From Platanthera guangdongensis (taxonomy: Eukaryota; Streptophyta; Magnoliopsida; Asparagales; Orchidaceae): 64,000 nt of DNA. The notes beneath the pieces are model-generated. The model was not told the DNA's origin and did no database searches. It worked only from the letters and a program-made list of their open reading frames with translations. The DNA is taken from assembly GCA_039583875.1 (NCBI GenBank), contig CM077151.1, positions 106,782,609-106,846,608 of the forward strand. The letters are read 5' to 3'. How positions within the stretch are numbered: the first letter of the stretch is position 1; each line of letters starts with the position of its first letter. A program made the position numbers and the translations under genes. Positions 36,101-47,273 of this stretch are shown piece by piece.

Positions 36101-36278
36101 AGCTAACTACTGCACTTAAATTGATTTCACCTTAGAATAACTTAAAGAATCTTTTTTCATGATTAAGTAGGTGTTTGCCTGAGCATCCACAGTTATTCCC
36201 TGCTGACGTGGAATCATGACGCGCATTTTCCCTTACTCTGATAAGTTATTATATGCGGTGAAAATACAGGTTGTTAAA
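33123..36278 (+). mobile_element. G3: Tekay-like gypsy, 5' LTR (3156 bp)
   Basis: Starts TGTAATGCCCCCG, as in G1. It ends TTGTTAAA where G1 has TTGTGACA, so the last bases are mutated, and a PBS follows. The TATA region (AT)n is at 34388-34405, followed by a leader with splice-like CAAG and pyrimidine-rich tracts. The remainder of G3 after 37640 lies beyond nested C4 and G4, outside the window. Confidence 0.88.
33684..34190. repeat. 22-bp tandem array with CTCGAG core in the G3 LTR
   Basis: About 23 units made of TACTCGAGTGA, then ACG or TCG, then TTTCATTG. Each unit contains the octamer ACTCGAGT, a perfect palindrome, and many contain AACGTT. It lies 200-700 bp upstream of the TATA region. 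Unit differences are mostly single transitions. Confidence 0.97.
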
Positions 36279-36280
36279 GT

Positions 36281-36292
36281 TGGTATCAGAGG
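36281..36292 (+). other. Primer-binding site of G3
   Basis: TGGTATCAGAGG two bases after the LTR end, as in G1. Confidence 0.88.
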
Positions 36293-36437
36293 GAGGTTGC
36301 TTGACAATTAGTCGGGCAACTTTCCCTTATTAGTGATAGTTGTTTAGTTACATATCATACACACACCGATGTGTCATCAGTACATCTTAGCCGAAGCATA
36401 ATCACTACACTCATAGCATGATAAGAAGTATACGGGG

Positions 36438-36610
36438 CATATTATATAGTATGGGATGCATAATATGTGTTTGTATATGGATCCACCATAAATGGCAACA
36501 TGTGACGGTTATGTAGTATGGGATGCATAACCACCATCACATGGGTGCCCATTAGCACATTTTCTTTTCTCGTTGAATGTGATGTTATGTAGTATGGGAT
36601 GCATAACATT
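36438..36610 (+). promoter_or_regulatory. Three leader stem-loops, G3 copy
   Basis: The loop TAGTATGGGATG occurs at 36447-36458, 36514-36525 and 36590-36601, as in G1. Arms: CATATTATA/CATAATATG; GGTTATG/CATAACC with outer GTGA and TCAC; ATGTTATG/CATAACAT. Arm 1 has lost its closing pair. The leader around them (36294-36943) has no other recognisable feature. Confidence 0.78.
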
Positions 36611-36943
36611 TCATGTGTACGCCGCTCATGCATGCATTATGGCCTTTCTAGAATGCATAGCACTGCATACATTGCATATCATCGCATAAGCACGCATGCT
36701 AAGTTAAGGTTTACATGATGACACATGTACACACGTGTTTTTAAATAAGAATACATGCATTCATATCATAGGCACAAGAGTCAATAGGATGAGAGGATAT
36801 CATCCTAAGTAGGACATAGCATCATTATAAAATCCCAGAGCAAGTTGCAGCGTAAGCAAGTGTCTTTTAAGTATGGTCTGAACTAGTCATGTGGCTTTGT
36901 TGTAAGCTAGGATTTTGATGAGTTGTACGTTTGCTTTTTAGAA

Positions 36944-37640
36944 ATTCCGCCAAAGCGTCCTGCGACGAGGTCGACTCCCCAGTCGGAGGGTGATTCATCA
37001 GGTGTGCAAAGTGAAGCGATTATCGAGAGTCTGCGTCAGAGCAATGAGGCTCTGTCAAGATAATTAGTTGCGATGCAATCGCAAATTGAGTCTTTGTTGT
37101 CTGCCACTCCCGCGCAATAACCTTTAGTGCAAGATCCTGCCTTGGGCCAAGCCGTGCCTGATACCCCTGCTCCTCTGGTGCCCCCGATGGCGATACCACT
37201 AGAAATGAATTTCATATCGCACTTCCAACGGTTGGGACCTCCCACCTACGACGGGAGTGCCGACTTTATGATTTTAGATGATTAGATCATCTCCATCAAG
37301 GAGATGTTTTCGTATTCTGGAATTCTAGAAGCCCAGCAGGTGATGATTGCAGTGTATCAGTTAAAAGGCTTGACAAAGGGTTGGTGGATTCGGGAAAGAA
37401 AGAGTCTGAAGGAAGGCTGTTCTTGGGAATCTTTTAATAAGATGCTGCTGAAGAAGTTTGTACCCTCGGTCGAGCAGTACCGCCTGATGAATAACTTCCT
37501 GCATCTGAAGCAGAGATAGCTCACCGTGAGCGAGTACGATATTGAGTTTAGCAAACTGATTAGGTTTGCTCCTGATTTGGTAGCTTCTGAGGAGGGTAGA
37601 GTGAAGCATTTCCGAGCATTTTGGAGTGATTAAGGAAGCC
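36944..37640 (+). pseudogene. gag: gag fragment of G3
   Basis: Homologous to the G1 gag: RPATRSTPQSEGD, FISHFQRLGPPTYDGSADFMILDD, MFSYSGI, YQLKGLTKGWWIRERKSL, FVPSVEQYRLMNNFLHLKQR. The start codon is lost (ATT at 36944 where G1 has ATG), and stops occur near 37060, 37117, 37285 and 37517. The homology fades near 37620, just before C4. Confidence 0.85.
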
Positions 37641-37666
37641 CTCCTAAAGGGGTGATTTTTTGTCGA

Positions 37667-38801
37667 TGTTGGGTATTGTATCCACAATAACCTAGATTTG
37701 GTGAAGTCACCCTTGAACTAAGATGAATTAAGTTGTATTTGATGTATTGTTTGAGTTATGTGTTTGTAGGACTTAATTGCCAAGTGTAGACCAATGTTAG
37801 TCTACAATGGGTCACCAAACAAAGGACCATACAATATAATCCATCATTGTGTGATCCATGGTGTTAACTCATGTGTAGCCTCTCTATTGGGATACACTTC
37901 ATTTTTGAAGCACTGGGATTGTTGGAGAAAGACAGGTTGCTGATTCCATTGAAGAAAGAAAAATCTTCATAAACCAAATTTTTCTAAGTGTTTCACTCGA
38001 ATAGAATTCTAGTACTCGAGTTGAACCTTTAGATGTACTCAAGTAAGTCTAGTCTGGATTTCGAGTAAAGGAAATTGTTCTCGAGATACTTGAATCTAGT
38101 TCTCGAGTGGCCAAGTCCATTACTCGAGTAGACTTCTTCTCTTTCTCGTGTTAACAGATTTTCCCTCAGAAATTTTCTAAGTATTATACTCTCGTAGTCA
38201 AGTTCACCACTCGAGTAGATGAGCTCTTTGACTCGAGTAACAGAAGGAAAGTACTCGAGTAGTATCTACCCCACTCGAGTAATGTAGTTCATGTACTCGA
38301 GAATCATGTCTACTTCTCGAGAAGTCTAGTTCTAGTACTCGAGTAATCAGTTTTATCTCCCAGAATTTCCAGCCCTCGAGAAATCCTCATTCCACTCGAG
38401 TGATTATAATTCTGTTCTGAAATATCCTGAAGAGCTTCTTCTAGAGTTGTCTGATATTGTTTTCTCGAGAACTCAGTTTAGTACTCGAGTAGTTCTTCTT
38501 TCACTCGAGTAATTCAGTCATTTTTCCAGAAAATTTCGCTAAGTCCTAACAGACGCGATTTTCAAATGACTTGTCATGATTGGTCCACATGGCCATCATT
38601 AATGATAATTATGACCGTTAGGGAGATCTTATATAAGGTCTTGTCATTCTGACTAACCCTAAGAAGCGCGTTAAAGAAATACTCTAAGAATTCTGAATCG
38701 ATTTTCTCTTTCCTAAACGGGAGCCTCCGTCGCTGCTCATCGTGCAAATCGTCAAGGGCTTTCGTTCAAGAAGATTCAGACCAGTTGACTTGCAGATCGA
38801 G
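37667..38801 (+). mobile_element. C4: copia LTR fragment (SIRE-like)
   Basis: TGTTGGGTATTG and the block TGTATTTGATGTATTGTTTGAGTTA match the beginning of the C1 LTR. A TATA box, TATATAAGG, is at 38630-38638. It is cut at 38801 by G4. Whether it is a 5' or 3' LTR is unclear: a purine-rich TAAAGGGGTGA lies at 37645, not directly adjacent. Confidence 0.75.
37990..38520. repeat. CTCGAG-type palindrome array in the C4 LTR
   Basis: About 20 ACTCGAGTA or TCTCGAGAA words at irregular 20-35 bp spacing, upstream of the TATA box. The core is the same as in G3 although the element class differs. Confidence 0.9.
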
Positions 38802-40903
38802 TGTAACACCTCTCCTGCAATGACCATATAATATGTGTCTGGTCGGGGCCCCACAACATACGGACGCCACAGCTTAAGCATTAAAAGATGATATTATCTA
38901 CCCAACTCAAAACTCAGAATAAAGCCACAGCAGAAACATACCAACAAGACTATAAGTTATCCACTACCAATCAGGAGTATCAAAATGGCATTAAGGCCTT
39001 ACATATCATAAGTCCAAAACTGAATGATAATAAGGTCAAACATCAACGTGCAAAAGCACTCCTAGGCTACCTTGACATGCAAGCCGGAAATACCAAAAAC
39101 AGGGAGCATCACAGTCAAGAAGAAAACAAGTTAATAAGCATGGTAATCACTTCATGAGGCTTAGTCCTTTTTGGCCGGCGCACTTGCTCCCGCTTGCGAT
39201 CCTTGCCCTGTAAAAATTTGTAGTAACGTGGGTCAGCAAAGGCTGACCTTTACTGTGTAACCAACACACCTCCAACCTGCAAGTCAGCACTTTGTATGTC
39301 ATATACATAAACATGTAAAGCTTTAAAAACAGGTTTGGATGTCTCAAACAATATACACGTTTTCTATGTTGAACATATAATTAAAGGGGCCTACTATGCA
39401 GCATGTATGCAAACTCGGGCTTCACCTAAGGCACCCTATCGCGTATGCATCTAGCACATCATCATAACATAACAACTGGGTACTTACAATTTCCTCATCG
39501 GCATCAAGCCGCAAACAAAAAGGGTACTGCAACTCCCCTAACGGCATACAAGTCGCCACATGGAAATCTTGTCATGGCCCTACCCGCTCATGGGTCTTAG
39601 ACCCGGGCTTGCCTGCAAACTCTGACTTCTCACGTCAGGATTCCATCTCGCACACAAACTGATTCTAAGAACCCTCGCCGTACCCCACCCACTCGTGGGC
39701 TTCATTGCCCGGGCTTGTCCTATACTTGGCATTCTCATCAGTCTCACAGAAGGGGACTAGTCTGGCCGGGACACTCTCCCCACAGCATTGCACGTCACAG
39801 GATAGCCAGCCGACCAAGGAGACAAAGCCGCACCTTAGCAGATCATAATTCATAGCCTTTCTTACCCTAATTCCTTATTCGTACTGTAATGTTCCTGCGC
39901 ACCAAGGAAACCATCTACCGTCAACGCGGAGCTAACCTTGTTTGGTTCCGGCTACAAGTACTCACTCGAAAAATTGGGAAACACATACATCGCAAACGAC
40001 ATCTTGCCGTAACGGATTTCTACAAAATCCTTAAGGCACGTTATGCAACATCACCGAGTCGGACTAACAGTCGCGACTACGGCTTCACCCACCATGCCTA
40101 ATCCACTAACGGAGCGGATCTCTAATGCAATATCATGTAGGGGACGGACGCAATCGACCCGGTGGTTCCTCTTGAACCATGGCGACCCAAACCCCTCTCA
40201 TTTGAGAGATTTGGTGCCCAAGATCTTGAAAAGCAAGAAAGAAAGAGATGTTATGCACGTATCTTAGAAACTGAGAGGAGAAAATGTCGTTACCTTATGA
40301 CCTCTCTCCCTAGCCATGGAATCCTTGCTTTGAACGGATTGACACAAGCACCTCCACGCCCTCTCCACAGAAGACCTTCTTCTTCCTCCTCCCCTATCCT
40401 CCTCTCCACCCTAACTCACTCTAAGAGATGAGAAATGAGGGGAAAGACCCTCTCAGCCCTAATAAAGGCATTTGGGCAGAAAATCCTGGGCCTTTGGATC
40501 GGGTTTAAGGAAGCATCGTACGACCACGAAATAAAATGACGGACCTGCACCCGTCCGCAAGATCAGTGTCGCACGACCAGTGGTCGTGCGCACTTGATCC
40601 CATAATCGTGTGTTTAACAATGGCAGAACTCCAGAAAAATGGGATAAACGTGCACGAGCAGCGCCGCACGACCAGTGGTCGTGCGCACTATGTCCAATAA
40701 TCATGCGATTGTCCTAGGCAGAACTCGGAAAAACTGAGAATAGTGTGCACGATCAGTGGCTCGCGACCATTGGTCGTGCGCACTGGATCCCATGATCGTG
40801 CGCACTGGATCCAATGCCGAGCTCATCGACCTACCGCCATCGGTATCTCTTCCGCCGGGCGTTAGCTTCCAGCGACTCCAGGTCTGAAAACTGGGGTGTT
40901 ACA
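38802..40903 (-). repeat. 3' LTR of G4 (2102 bp)
   Basis: On the minus strand it starts TGTAACACCCCAG at 40903 and ends GGTGTTACA at 38802. Its left 300 bp correspond to 49792-50092 and the following part to 63415-64000 of the 5' LTR. No gene in it. Confidence 0.93.
40560..40815. repeat. GCACGACCAGTGGTCGTGC palindromes in the G4 LTR
   Basis: Three imperfect 19-bp palindromes at about 40572, 40665 and 40752 (the third diverged), plus several single arms (ATCGTGCGCAC). They are near the LTR start in its own direction, i.e. in U3. Confidence 0.88.
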
Positions 40904-41106
40904 ACACCTCCCCCCCCCCCTTACAAGAATTTCGTCCCCGAAATTAATCTTCATATAAGAAGACAGTAAGAAAATTATTGCAGCAAATAAAAACATTATT
41001 GCAACAACTTTGGACAAACCATTTTTAATCAGGCAAACAGCCGAAAATAATATTGCAATGTTTCAAAACACTGTTGCTACATACCGGTTACTGTTTCAAA
41101 CCAGTA
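40904..41106 (-). other. Polypurine tract and conserved palindrome of G4
   Basis: A long G tract on the minus strand (40909-40920) lies next to the LTR. The palindrome AATTTCG-GGGA-CGAAATT (40928-40945) corresponds to that of G1 at 9336. The remainder up to the pol stop at 41107 shows nothing else. Confidence 0.8.
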
Positions 41107-42634
41107 TTACACAAATAACTCGGGATAGTCCTCGCGTATTTCTTACTCATGCTCCCAAGAGAACTCGTTACGCCCATAGTTATCCCAACGCACCTTCTCG
41201 GGCTTAACTTCTTTGTTCTGCAACTGCTGAACCTCTGTATCCTCTATACTAACTGGACGAACTCGCTCCTCAAGTCCTCTTCTATCGGCACTGATGCCGA
41301 TTCGATCACCATACTAGCCTCCACTAAGGCTTTCCTCAAGACGGAGACATGGAAAACATCGTGTAATCCACTCAGCTCTGTGGACAATGCCAACCGGTAC
41401 ACTGCTTATCCCACTCATTCTATAACCTCGAAAGGTCCCAAAAACCTTGGACTCAACTTCTTGAGTCGGCGAATCCGCGAAATGCCTTTGAACGGTTTGA
41501 TCTTTAAATAGACCTAGTTGCCTACCGTGAACTCCACCTTCCTATGGCGAGCATTAAAATATTTTGCTTGCCGATCTTGAGCAACCTTCATGCGCTCTTG
41601 AATGGTTCGCACCAACTCGCATGCATCAGCTATCACTTTTTTCCCAAAAGTTTGGTGTCTCCCGCCTCTGTCCAAGACATCGGTGTTCGACACCGCCTCC
41701 CATACAAAGCTTCGTATGGCGCCATCTTTATACTTGCTTGGTAACTGTTGTTATAAGCGAACTCTACCATGAAGAGGTGATCTTCCCACTTCTTACCGAA
41801 GTCAAAAGTACACATCCTTAGCATATCCTCCATAGTATGGTTCGTTCTTTCGGTTTGTCCATCAGTTTGAGGATGTAAAGCCGTGTTGAACCTGAGCTTC
41901 GTGCCCAGATTCTTCTGAACCAACCTCCAGTCCTTGGACGTGAAACGTTCATCACGATCACTAACTATACTCTTCGGAATTCCATATAGTCGCACGATGT
42001 TACCAGCTTCTCCATGCTGTCCTCTTTTCGATTTGGGATGAAGTGAACCACTTTGGTCACGTGATCCACGATCACCCAAATCGCATTGTTACCCTGCTGT
42101 AATCTAGGTAACTCGTGTACAAAGTCCATGGAGATGTCATCAAATTTCCACTCGGGAATAGGAAGTGGCTTCAGGAAGCCTCCCGGCTTCTGACACTCAG
42201 CCTTCACTAAGGCACAAGTTTGGCACCGACTCACGTACAAAGCTACATCTTACTTCAAACCAGGCCACCAAAAGGATTTCTTCATATCCAAGTATATCTT
42301 TGTACTACCCGGGTGAATGGAGTACTTTGTGAAGTGAGCCTCAAACATCAACTCCTCACGGAGCTTGTCGAACAGTGGTACACAAATCCTTCTGTCCTTC
42401 CTCAGAATGTCATCAATCAGCTCCCAGGCGCTACTCTCGCCTGGGACAAGTCATTCTGCATTTCAATCCAGTTCAACCGAGCCACGCTAGACTCGCCTCT
42501 TGCTACACACTCCATGCCAAGGGACTCCCAGTCCCGCATCAACCGCTCATCATGAGCTTTGATCCAACTCCATTGACCAGAATATTTTTTACTCAAGGCA
42601 TCCTCCACCACGTTGGCTTTGTCTAGCGTATATT
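41107..42634 (-). pseudogene. pol: pol of G4, 3' part: integrase and chromodomain
   Basis: Minus strand. After KANVVEDALSKKYSG comes the integrase zinc-binding part (SRCQTCALVKAECQKPGG near 42200), then the core: ISMDFVHELPRLQQGNNAIW, SDRDERFTSKDW, LHPQTDGQTERTNHTMEDML. A frameshift lies between about 41965 and 42079. The chromodomain-like end, EVQQLQNKEVKPEKVRWDNY with SWEHE, is followed by one TAA and ends at 41107. The gene is separated from its 5' part by G5. Confidence 0.87.
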
Positions 42635-42639
42635 GAATC

Positions 42640-43869
42640 TGATGCAGGCCGCTCCCTAACAGTAACTAAGACACGAAAAAGAAAAAAAAGGGACTCCTAA
42701 GGGGAATTTTAGCGAACACGTGGCGTGCGAGCAAAACTCAAAATTTCGGCAGAGTTTCGTTTAAAATATCGCGATCTCACAAAGGGAAAATCTCCCATCC
42801 AAACCTGCACGAACATAGACATACACTAACATCATAACCTAACCATACATCTAGCATCGCATCACAACAGTTTCCATCCACATGGAGAGTGATCCGGACT
42901 AAAGCTTCGATTCGGAAAATAGTCCAAATACAACCCTCAAAACAAAACTGAACTAGGATATACCAAATCCTCTTGATCCATTCGAAACCAAAGGCTACAC
43001 AAACCCCGGTTTGCAAATGTCCAAAGGGACCTACCCTTGCAAAATCTTCGCGAAAAATTCGGATAAACACAATACAAATTTCAGATTTTATAAGTGCAAC
43101 TTGAATCAATGATTAGGATAAAATATGAAATCACAAGTCTCCACTGATTCACAAATTCAAGAAGAAGATCACACAAGTTTAGGGGAAGAAAACTGTTACC
43201 AAGAAACCAGAAATTAGAGAGGAGGTGAGGAGGAGGAGGAGCAAGACAGGGGTGGAAGAGTCTCACTTCCACGGGCCACCGGAGTCACACCGGATGAGGG
43301 AGAACCGAACCGCCTTCTTCGGAGTCACACCGGAGGAGGTAGGAGGTCGCCGGAGCAGCAACGGTGCACCCAACGAGGGGCGGCGGCAGCAGCCAAGCGG
43401 CGTTCCTGGAGGAATCGGGTGCGGGTATTTTCGGCCAGGCCGAGAGAGGGGCTGGGCAAAAACCGGCTTTAGGGTTCTTTCTTTCTACTTTTTTTTTCAT
43501 CCCCTCATCCCACTCCGCATACACATATATATATATATTGAGGTTACACCACTCCTCCACCCTTCATCCAAAACAAAAGCAAATCCTAGCCTCTAAAGTT
43601 TAACAAAATTAAAATAACATGACAACATAAAAATAAGCTTAAAAATGTATAACCTCTAAATTATAAATCTATAAACTTATAAAATGATAATTAGAGAATT
43701 AGGATTATAATATTATTTCAAAAATTAAATAACCACGAACATGTATCGGCGGCAGCGGCGACGACGACGGGTGCGGAAACGACCATCAATGTCCACGAAC
43801 ATGTAGCGGCGGCGATCAAAATGGAGATCCATGTCGGCACAGGCAAATGGCGGGGCATCCCCGCCATCA
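42640..43869 (-). repeat. 3' LTR of G5 (1230 bp)
   Basis: On the minus strand it starts TGATGGCGGGGATG at 43869 and ends GGCCTGCATCA at 42640. GGC/GAC triplet runs lie near 43750. A TATATATATATG is near 43530. Open frames in the GC-rich 43225-43600 portion are on both strands and are not supported as genes. Confidence 0.93.
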
Positions 43870-43885
43870 ATCCTCCCCCGCTCAA

Positions 43886-44696
43886 AGTCACTCATATCCG
43901 ATGAGTGGCCAGGGAGAGAGTAGCAGGAGACAGCAACATCCACAGGTAGCATAGCAAGAGCGGACATCCACGGGGCAGGACAAGCAGTGCGGGCGTCCGC
44001 AATAGAACAGAATCTGTCATGAGCAAGAACAGCAGAAAACCTCATAGATGTGTCAGCATAAAGAAAAACAGTACGAATCTTACCATCCAATGTGAGAACC
44101 AGGAAACCCAAGTGGAAGCGTGACACGGAAAGAACCTCACCTCTCAACCCAAGAGACTCTGAAGTGGAAGAGAGAAACCTCGAAGAAAACCGAAAAATTG
44201 AGACACGGTGAAAAACCGATTGCATCGTAAAAATCCAAAAGAATTGCATTGATCCCAAAATTCTTGAAAATCATGAAAGGATCGGCGCTCCAATGTAATA
44301 ATTTTGTTACGGAACCCAAAGGTATCCACTCGAGAGCGAACCAGACTAAATTAGAATCAACAATGCTGCAGTCAGAAGCTCTCGAAGGTGAACGGACGTG
44401 AAAGTGATGCAACTCATAGACACTGGCATAAGGCAACGATATGTGTACCTGTAGTTCGTACCAGGATGGACGAAAGATATGTGCAATTTGATTTGGCGGG
44501 TAACATTGTCATGAGGACACCAAATCAATAGGCACAGTCGCCGTGAAATCATACGCAGTCGCAAACGAAAACATGCCCGCCGGCGGATACTCACTAATAC
44601 ATAGCCCAGTAGTCATATCAAACTGGGGTGCTGATAACGACGGTTTAACCAAGTGGATCGGACTAGGTAAAATCAATTCGTGTCCTAACACGTCCG
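43886..44696 (-). other. Unidentified 0.8-kb segment in G5 where pol should be
   Basis: Minus-strand open stretches include one with FPSFATAYDF-like hydrophobic sequence (44509-44727), one with WFALEWIPLGSVTKLLHW (44137-44436) and one with FHLGFLVLTLDGKIRTVFLYAD (43725-44258). None shows RT, RNase H or integrase motifs. The composition resembles a plant protein broken by frameshifts, but I do not recognise the family. Only the last part, before the polypurine tract, returns to CRM-type sequence (SDFERGRIDGG). Confidence 0.6.
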
Positions 44697-45861
44697 CTAA
44701 TCGATCCAAAAGTACGGCTCCCTCCAAGGTAAATCTTCCAACTCAGTAGGTACGTCAGCTAACTCTGGGCCATTGTACGGTTCCTCAACTACCATAGGAG
44801 ACGGGCCTGAAATATGGTCAAGGGGAGGTGGGTTAATCCCAGGGAGGGATACCTCAAAGGAGACATCATCATCCAGGTCACTAGGATACCCAATCTCATC
44901 GTCATCACTACAGTCGTCAGAACAAACGGCATCGCCATAAGTGGCGGGCTCAGACGTCGAAGCTAAAAGAGCCAAATCCCTAGGCTTTGTGGGGCACTCC
45001 ACAGCATAGTGGCCAATCACTCCACAAGCATAACATGTAGCATTCTCCTTGCAACTCTTAACTATTTGCCTAGGCTTAAGACGTGGTTTTATAGCATCCC
45101 TAGTAGAGACAACGACAGGTGGCGGGACAGAGGACCTAACCTTTTCTTCTCACTAACGGTAGGCGTACAAGTGCTCGAAATAGTCAGATCTTGGCGGAGC
45201 AAGGATCTAGCGTGAGGCTTATAGCCACTCCTATGGTCAGAAATGGGTCTAGTGCCCTGGCAGGGAGGAATAAGAACATGAGACGTCCTAGTACGGGAGT
45301 ACGGGGGGACGTACTGGTTTGATGTAAGCAAAACCTTAGGCGGCGATTCACTCAGATAATCGCAAGACTGAGAGCGGCAGTAAGGAGGGTAATACTCATC
45401 CATTAAATAATTCTTCATAATCTGCCAACTTATATGTAAGTCGTCGAGGGGCGCCCCAAAGCGTCTCTCCACATTGAGCCAGAAAGTATGAGCTCGACCA
45501 AATAATTGAAGTCTAACAACGGGAATCCTGTGGGGGTCCACAAGACGATATTGCTCAAAATAACGCTCCATATCCTTCACCCAACATAAAAACACTCGCG
45601 GTTCACCTAACCCATCATAGGTCGGAGCAGGAATTCTAACAGGCCTAGAGGTGCGCGGTGGTGGTGTCGTAATCGCTTGACTAACCTTCGAACTAGGAAA
45701 AAGGGTCCTAAGCTGTTGCCTGGGGGGCTCAAGATGAGGCGTCAGTAGCTGACCTCTAAGTTGCGCTATCAAACCTTTATGTCTTCACATTTGTGGTTCA
45801 GCTCCTTGCGAAGTGCACCAACTGAGGAAAGTGAGGGAAGGGGACTCCGAATGTGCGCCAT
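44697..45861 (-). pseudogene. gag: gag of G5
   Basis: The ATG at 45861 begins MAHIRSPLPSLSSV. A stop and a one-base shift near 45772 lead to the main frame: RIPAPTYDGLGEPRVFLCWV, YRLVDPHRIPVVRLQLFGRA, FWLNVERRFGAPLDDLHISW, MKNYLMDEYYPPY. These correspond to APTYDGMGDPQIFLNWTVDM and MKLTGRAKMYWLNEE of G2. A second shift near 45089 precedes the zinc knuckle CYACGVIGHYAVEC (about 45000-45045) and an acidic tail. Gag could be supplied in cis but not pol. Confidence 0.85.
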
Positions 45862-46019
45862 AACGGACCCACGGAAAACTCAAACTAAGTAGAAACATAA
45901 AACATTTTTTTATATATATATAACTAAAAATAAAAATTTAAAACCAACGAAACGTGTCTAAGTGGAAGTGAGGGGTAGCGTGGAAAGAGCGGATCATTGC
46001 CAAGTTGATAAATTGACAA

Positions 46020-46037
46020 AACCTGGCTCTGATACCA
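46020..46037 (-). other. Primer-binding site of G5 (18-nt perfect match)
   Basis: Minus strand TGGTATCAGAGCCAGGTT, the full 18 bases complementary to plant initiator-Met tRNA, three bases from the LTR. Confidence 0.95.
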
Positions 46038-46040
46038 AAT

Positions 46041-47268
46041 TGATGCAGGCCACTCCCTAACAGTAACTAAGACGCAAAAAAGAAAAAAAGGGACTCCTAA
46101 GGGGAATTTTAGCGAACACGTGGCGTGCGAGCAAAACTCAAAATTTCGGCAGAGTTTTGTTTAAAATATCGCGATCTCACAAAGGGAAAATCTCCCATCC
46201 AAACCCGCATGAACATAGACATACACTAACATCATAACCTAACCATACATCTAGCATCGCATCACAACAGTTTCCATCCACATGGAGAGTGATCCGGACT
46301 AAAGCTTCGATTCGGAAAATAGTCCAAATACAACCCTCAAAACAAAATCGAACTAGGATATACCAAATCCTCTTGATTCATTCAAAACCAAAGGCTACAC
46401 AAACCCCGGTTTGCAAATGTCCAAAGGGACCTACCCTTGCAAAATCTTCGCGGAAAATTCGGATAAACACAATACAAATTTCATATTTTATAAGTGCAAC
46501 TTGAATCAATGATTCAGATAAAATATGAAATCACAAGTCTCCACTGATTCACAAATTCAAGAAGAAGATCACACAAGTTTAGGGGAAGAAAACCGTTACC
46601 AAGAAACTAGAAATTAGAGAGGAGGTGAGGAGGAGGAGGAGCAAGACAGGGGTCGAAGAGTTCGCACTTCCACGGGCCACCGGAGTCACACCGGATGAGG
46701 GAGAACCGAACCGCCTTCTTCGGAGTCACATCGGAGGAGGTAGGAGATCGCCGGAGCAGCAACGGTGCACCCAACGAGGGGCGGCAGCAGCAGCCGAGCG
46801 GCGTTCCTGGAGGAATCGGGTGCGGGTATTTTCAGCCAGGCCGAGAGAGGGGCTGGGCAAAAACCGGCTTTAGGGTTCTTTCTTTCTACTTTTTTTTTCA
46901 TCCCCTCATCCCACTCCACATACACACATATATATATTGAGGTTACACCACTCCTCCACCCTTCATCCAAAATAAAAGCAAATCCTAGCCTCTAAAGTTT
47001 AACAAAATTAAAATAACATGACAATATAAAAATAAGCTTATAAATTTATAACCTCTAAATTATAAATCTATAAACTTATAAAATGATAATTAGAGAATTA
47101 GGATTATAATATTATTTCAAAAATGAAATAACCACGAACATGTAGCGGCGGCGGCGGCGACGACGACGGGTGCGGCAACGACCATCAATGTCCATGAACA
47201 TGTAGCGGCGGCGATCAAAATGGAGATCCATGTCGGCACGGGCAAATGGAGGGGCATCCCCGCCATCA
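46041..47268 (-). repeat. 5' LTR of G5 (1228 bp)
   Basis: Same structure as 42640-43869 with a few percent differences. Confidence 0.93.
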
Positions 47269-47273
47269 GAATC

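Larger units (their letters stand above)
42640..47268 (-). mobile_element. G5: CRM-like non-autonomous element with gag but no pol
   Basis: LTRs 42640-43869 and 46041-47268, target duplication GAATC (42635-42639, 47269-47273). The PBS at 46020-46037 matches 18 of 18 bases of the initiator-Met tRNA complement. The polypurine tract at 43870-43885 is like that of G2. The internal 2.2 kb has a gag and then unrecognised sequence, with only the last residues of pol (DFERGRIDGG). LTRs differ by only a few percent. Inserted in the RNase H-integrase boundary of G4. Confidence 0.92.

Noticed and set aside
37640..37666. TAAAGGGGTGA as a polypurine tract proving C4 is a 3' LTR
   Set aside because: It is about 15 bp away from the LTR start and not adjacent as in C1 and C2. 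Left open.
43225..43603. GC-rich ORFs in the G5 LTRs, also at 46625-46995
   Set aside because: Overlapping open frames on both strands within an LTR, present in both LTR copies, without homology to known domains.
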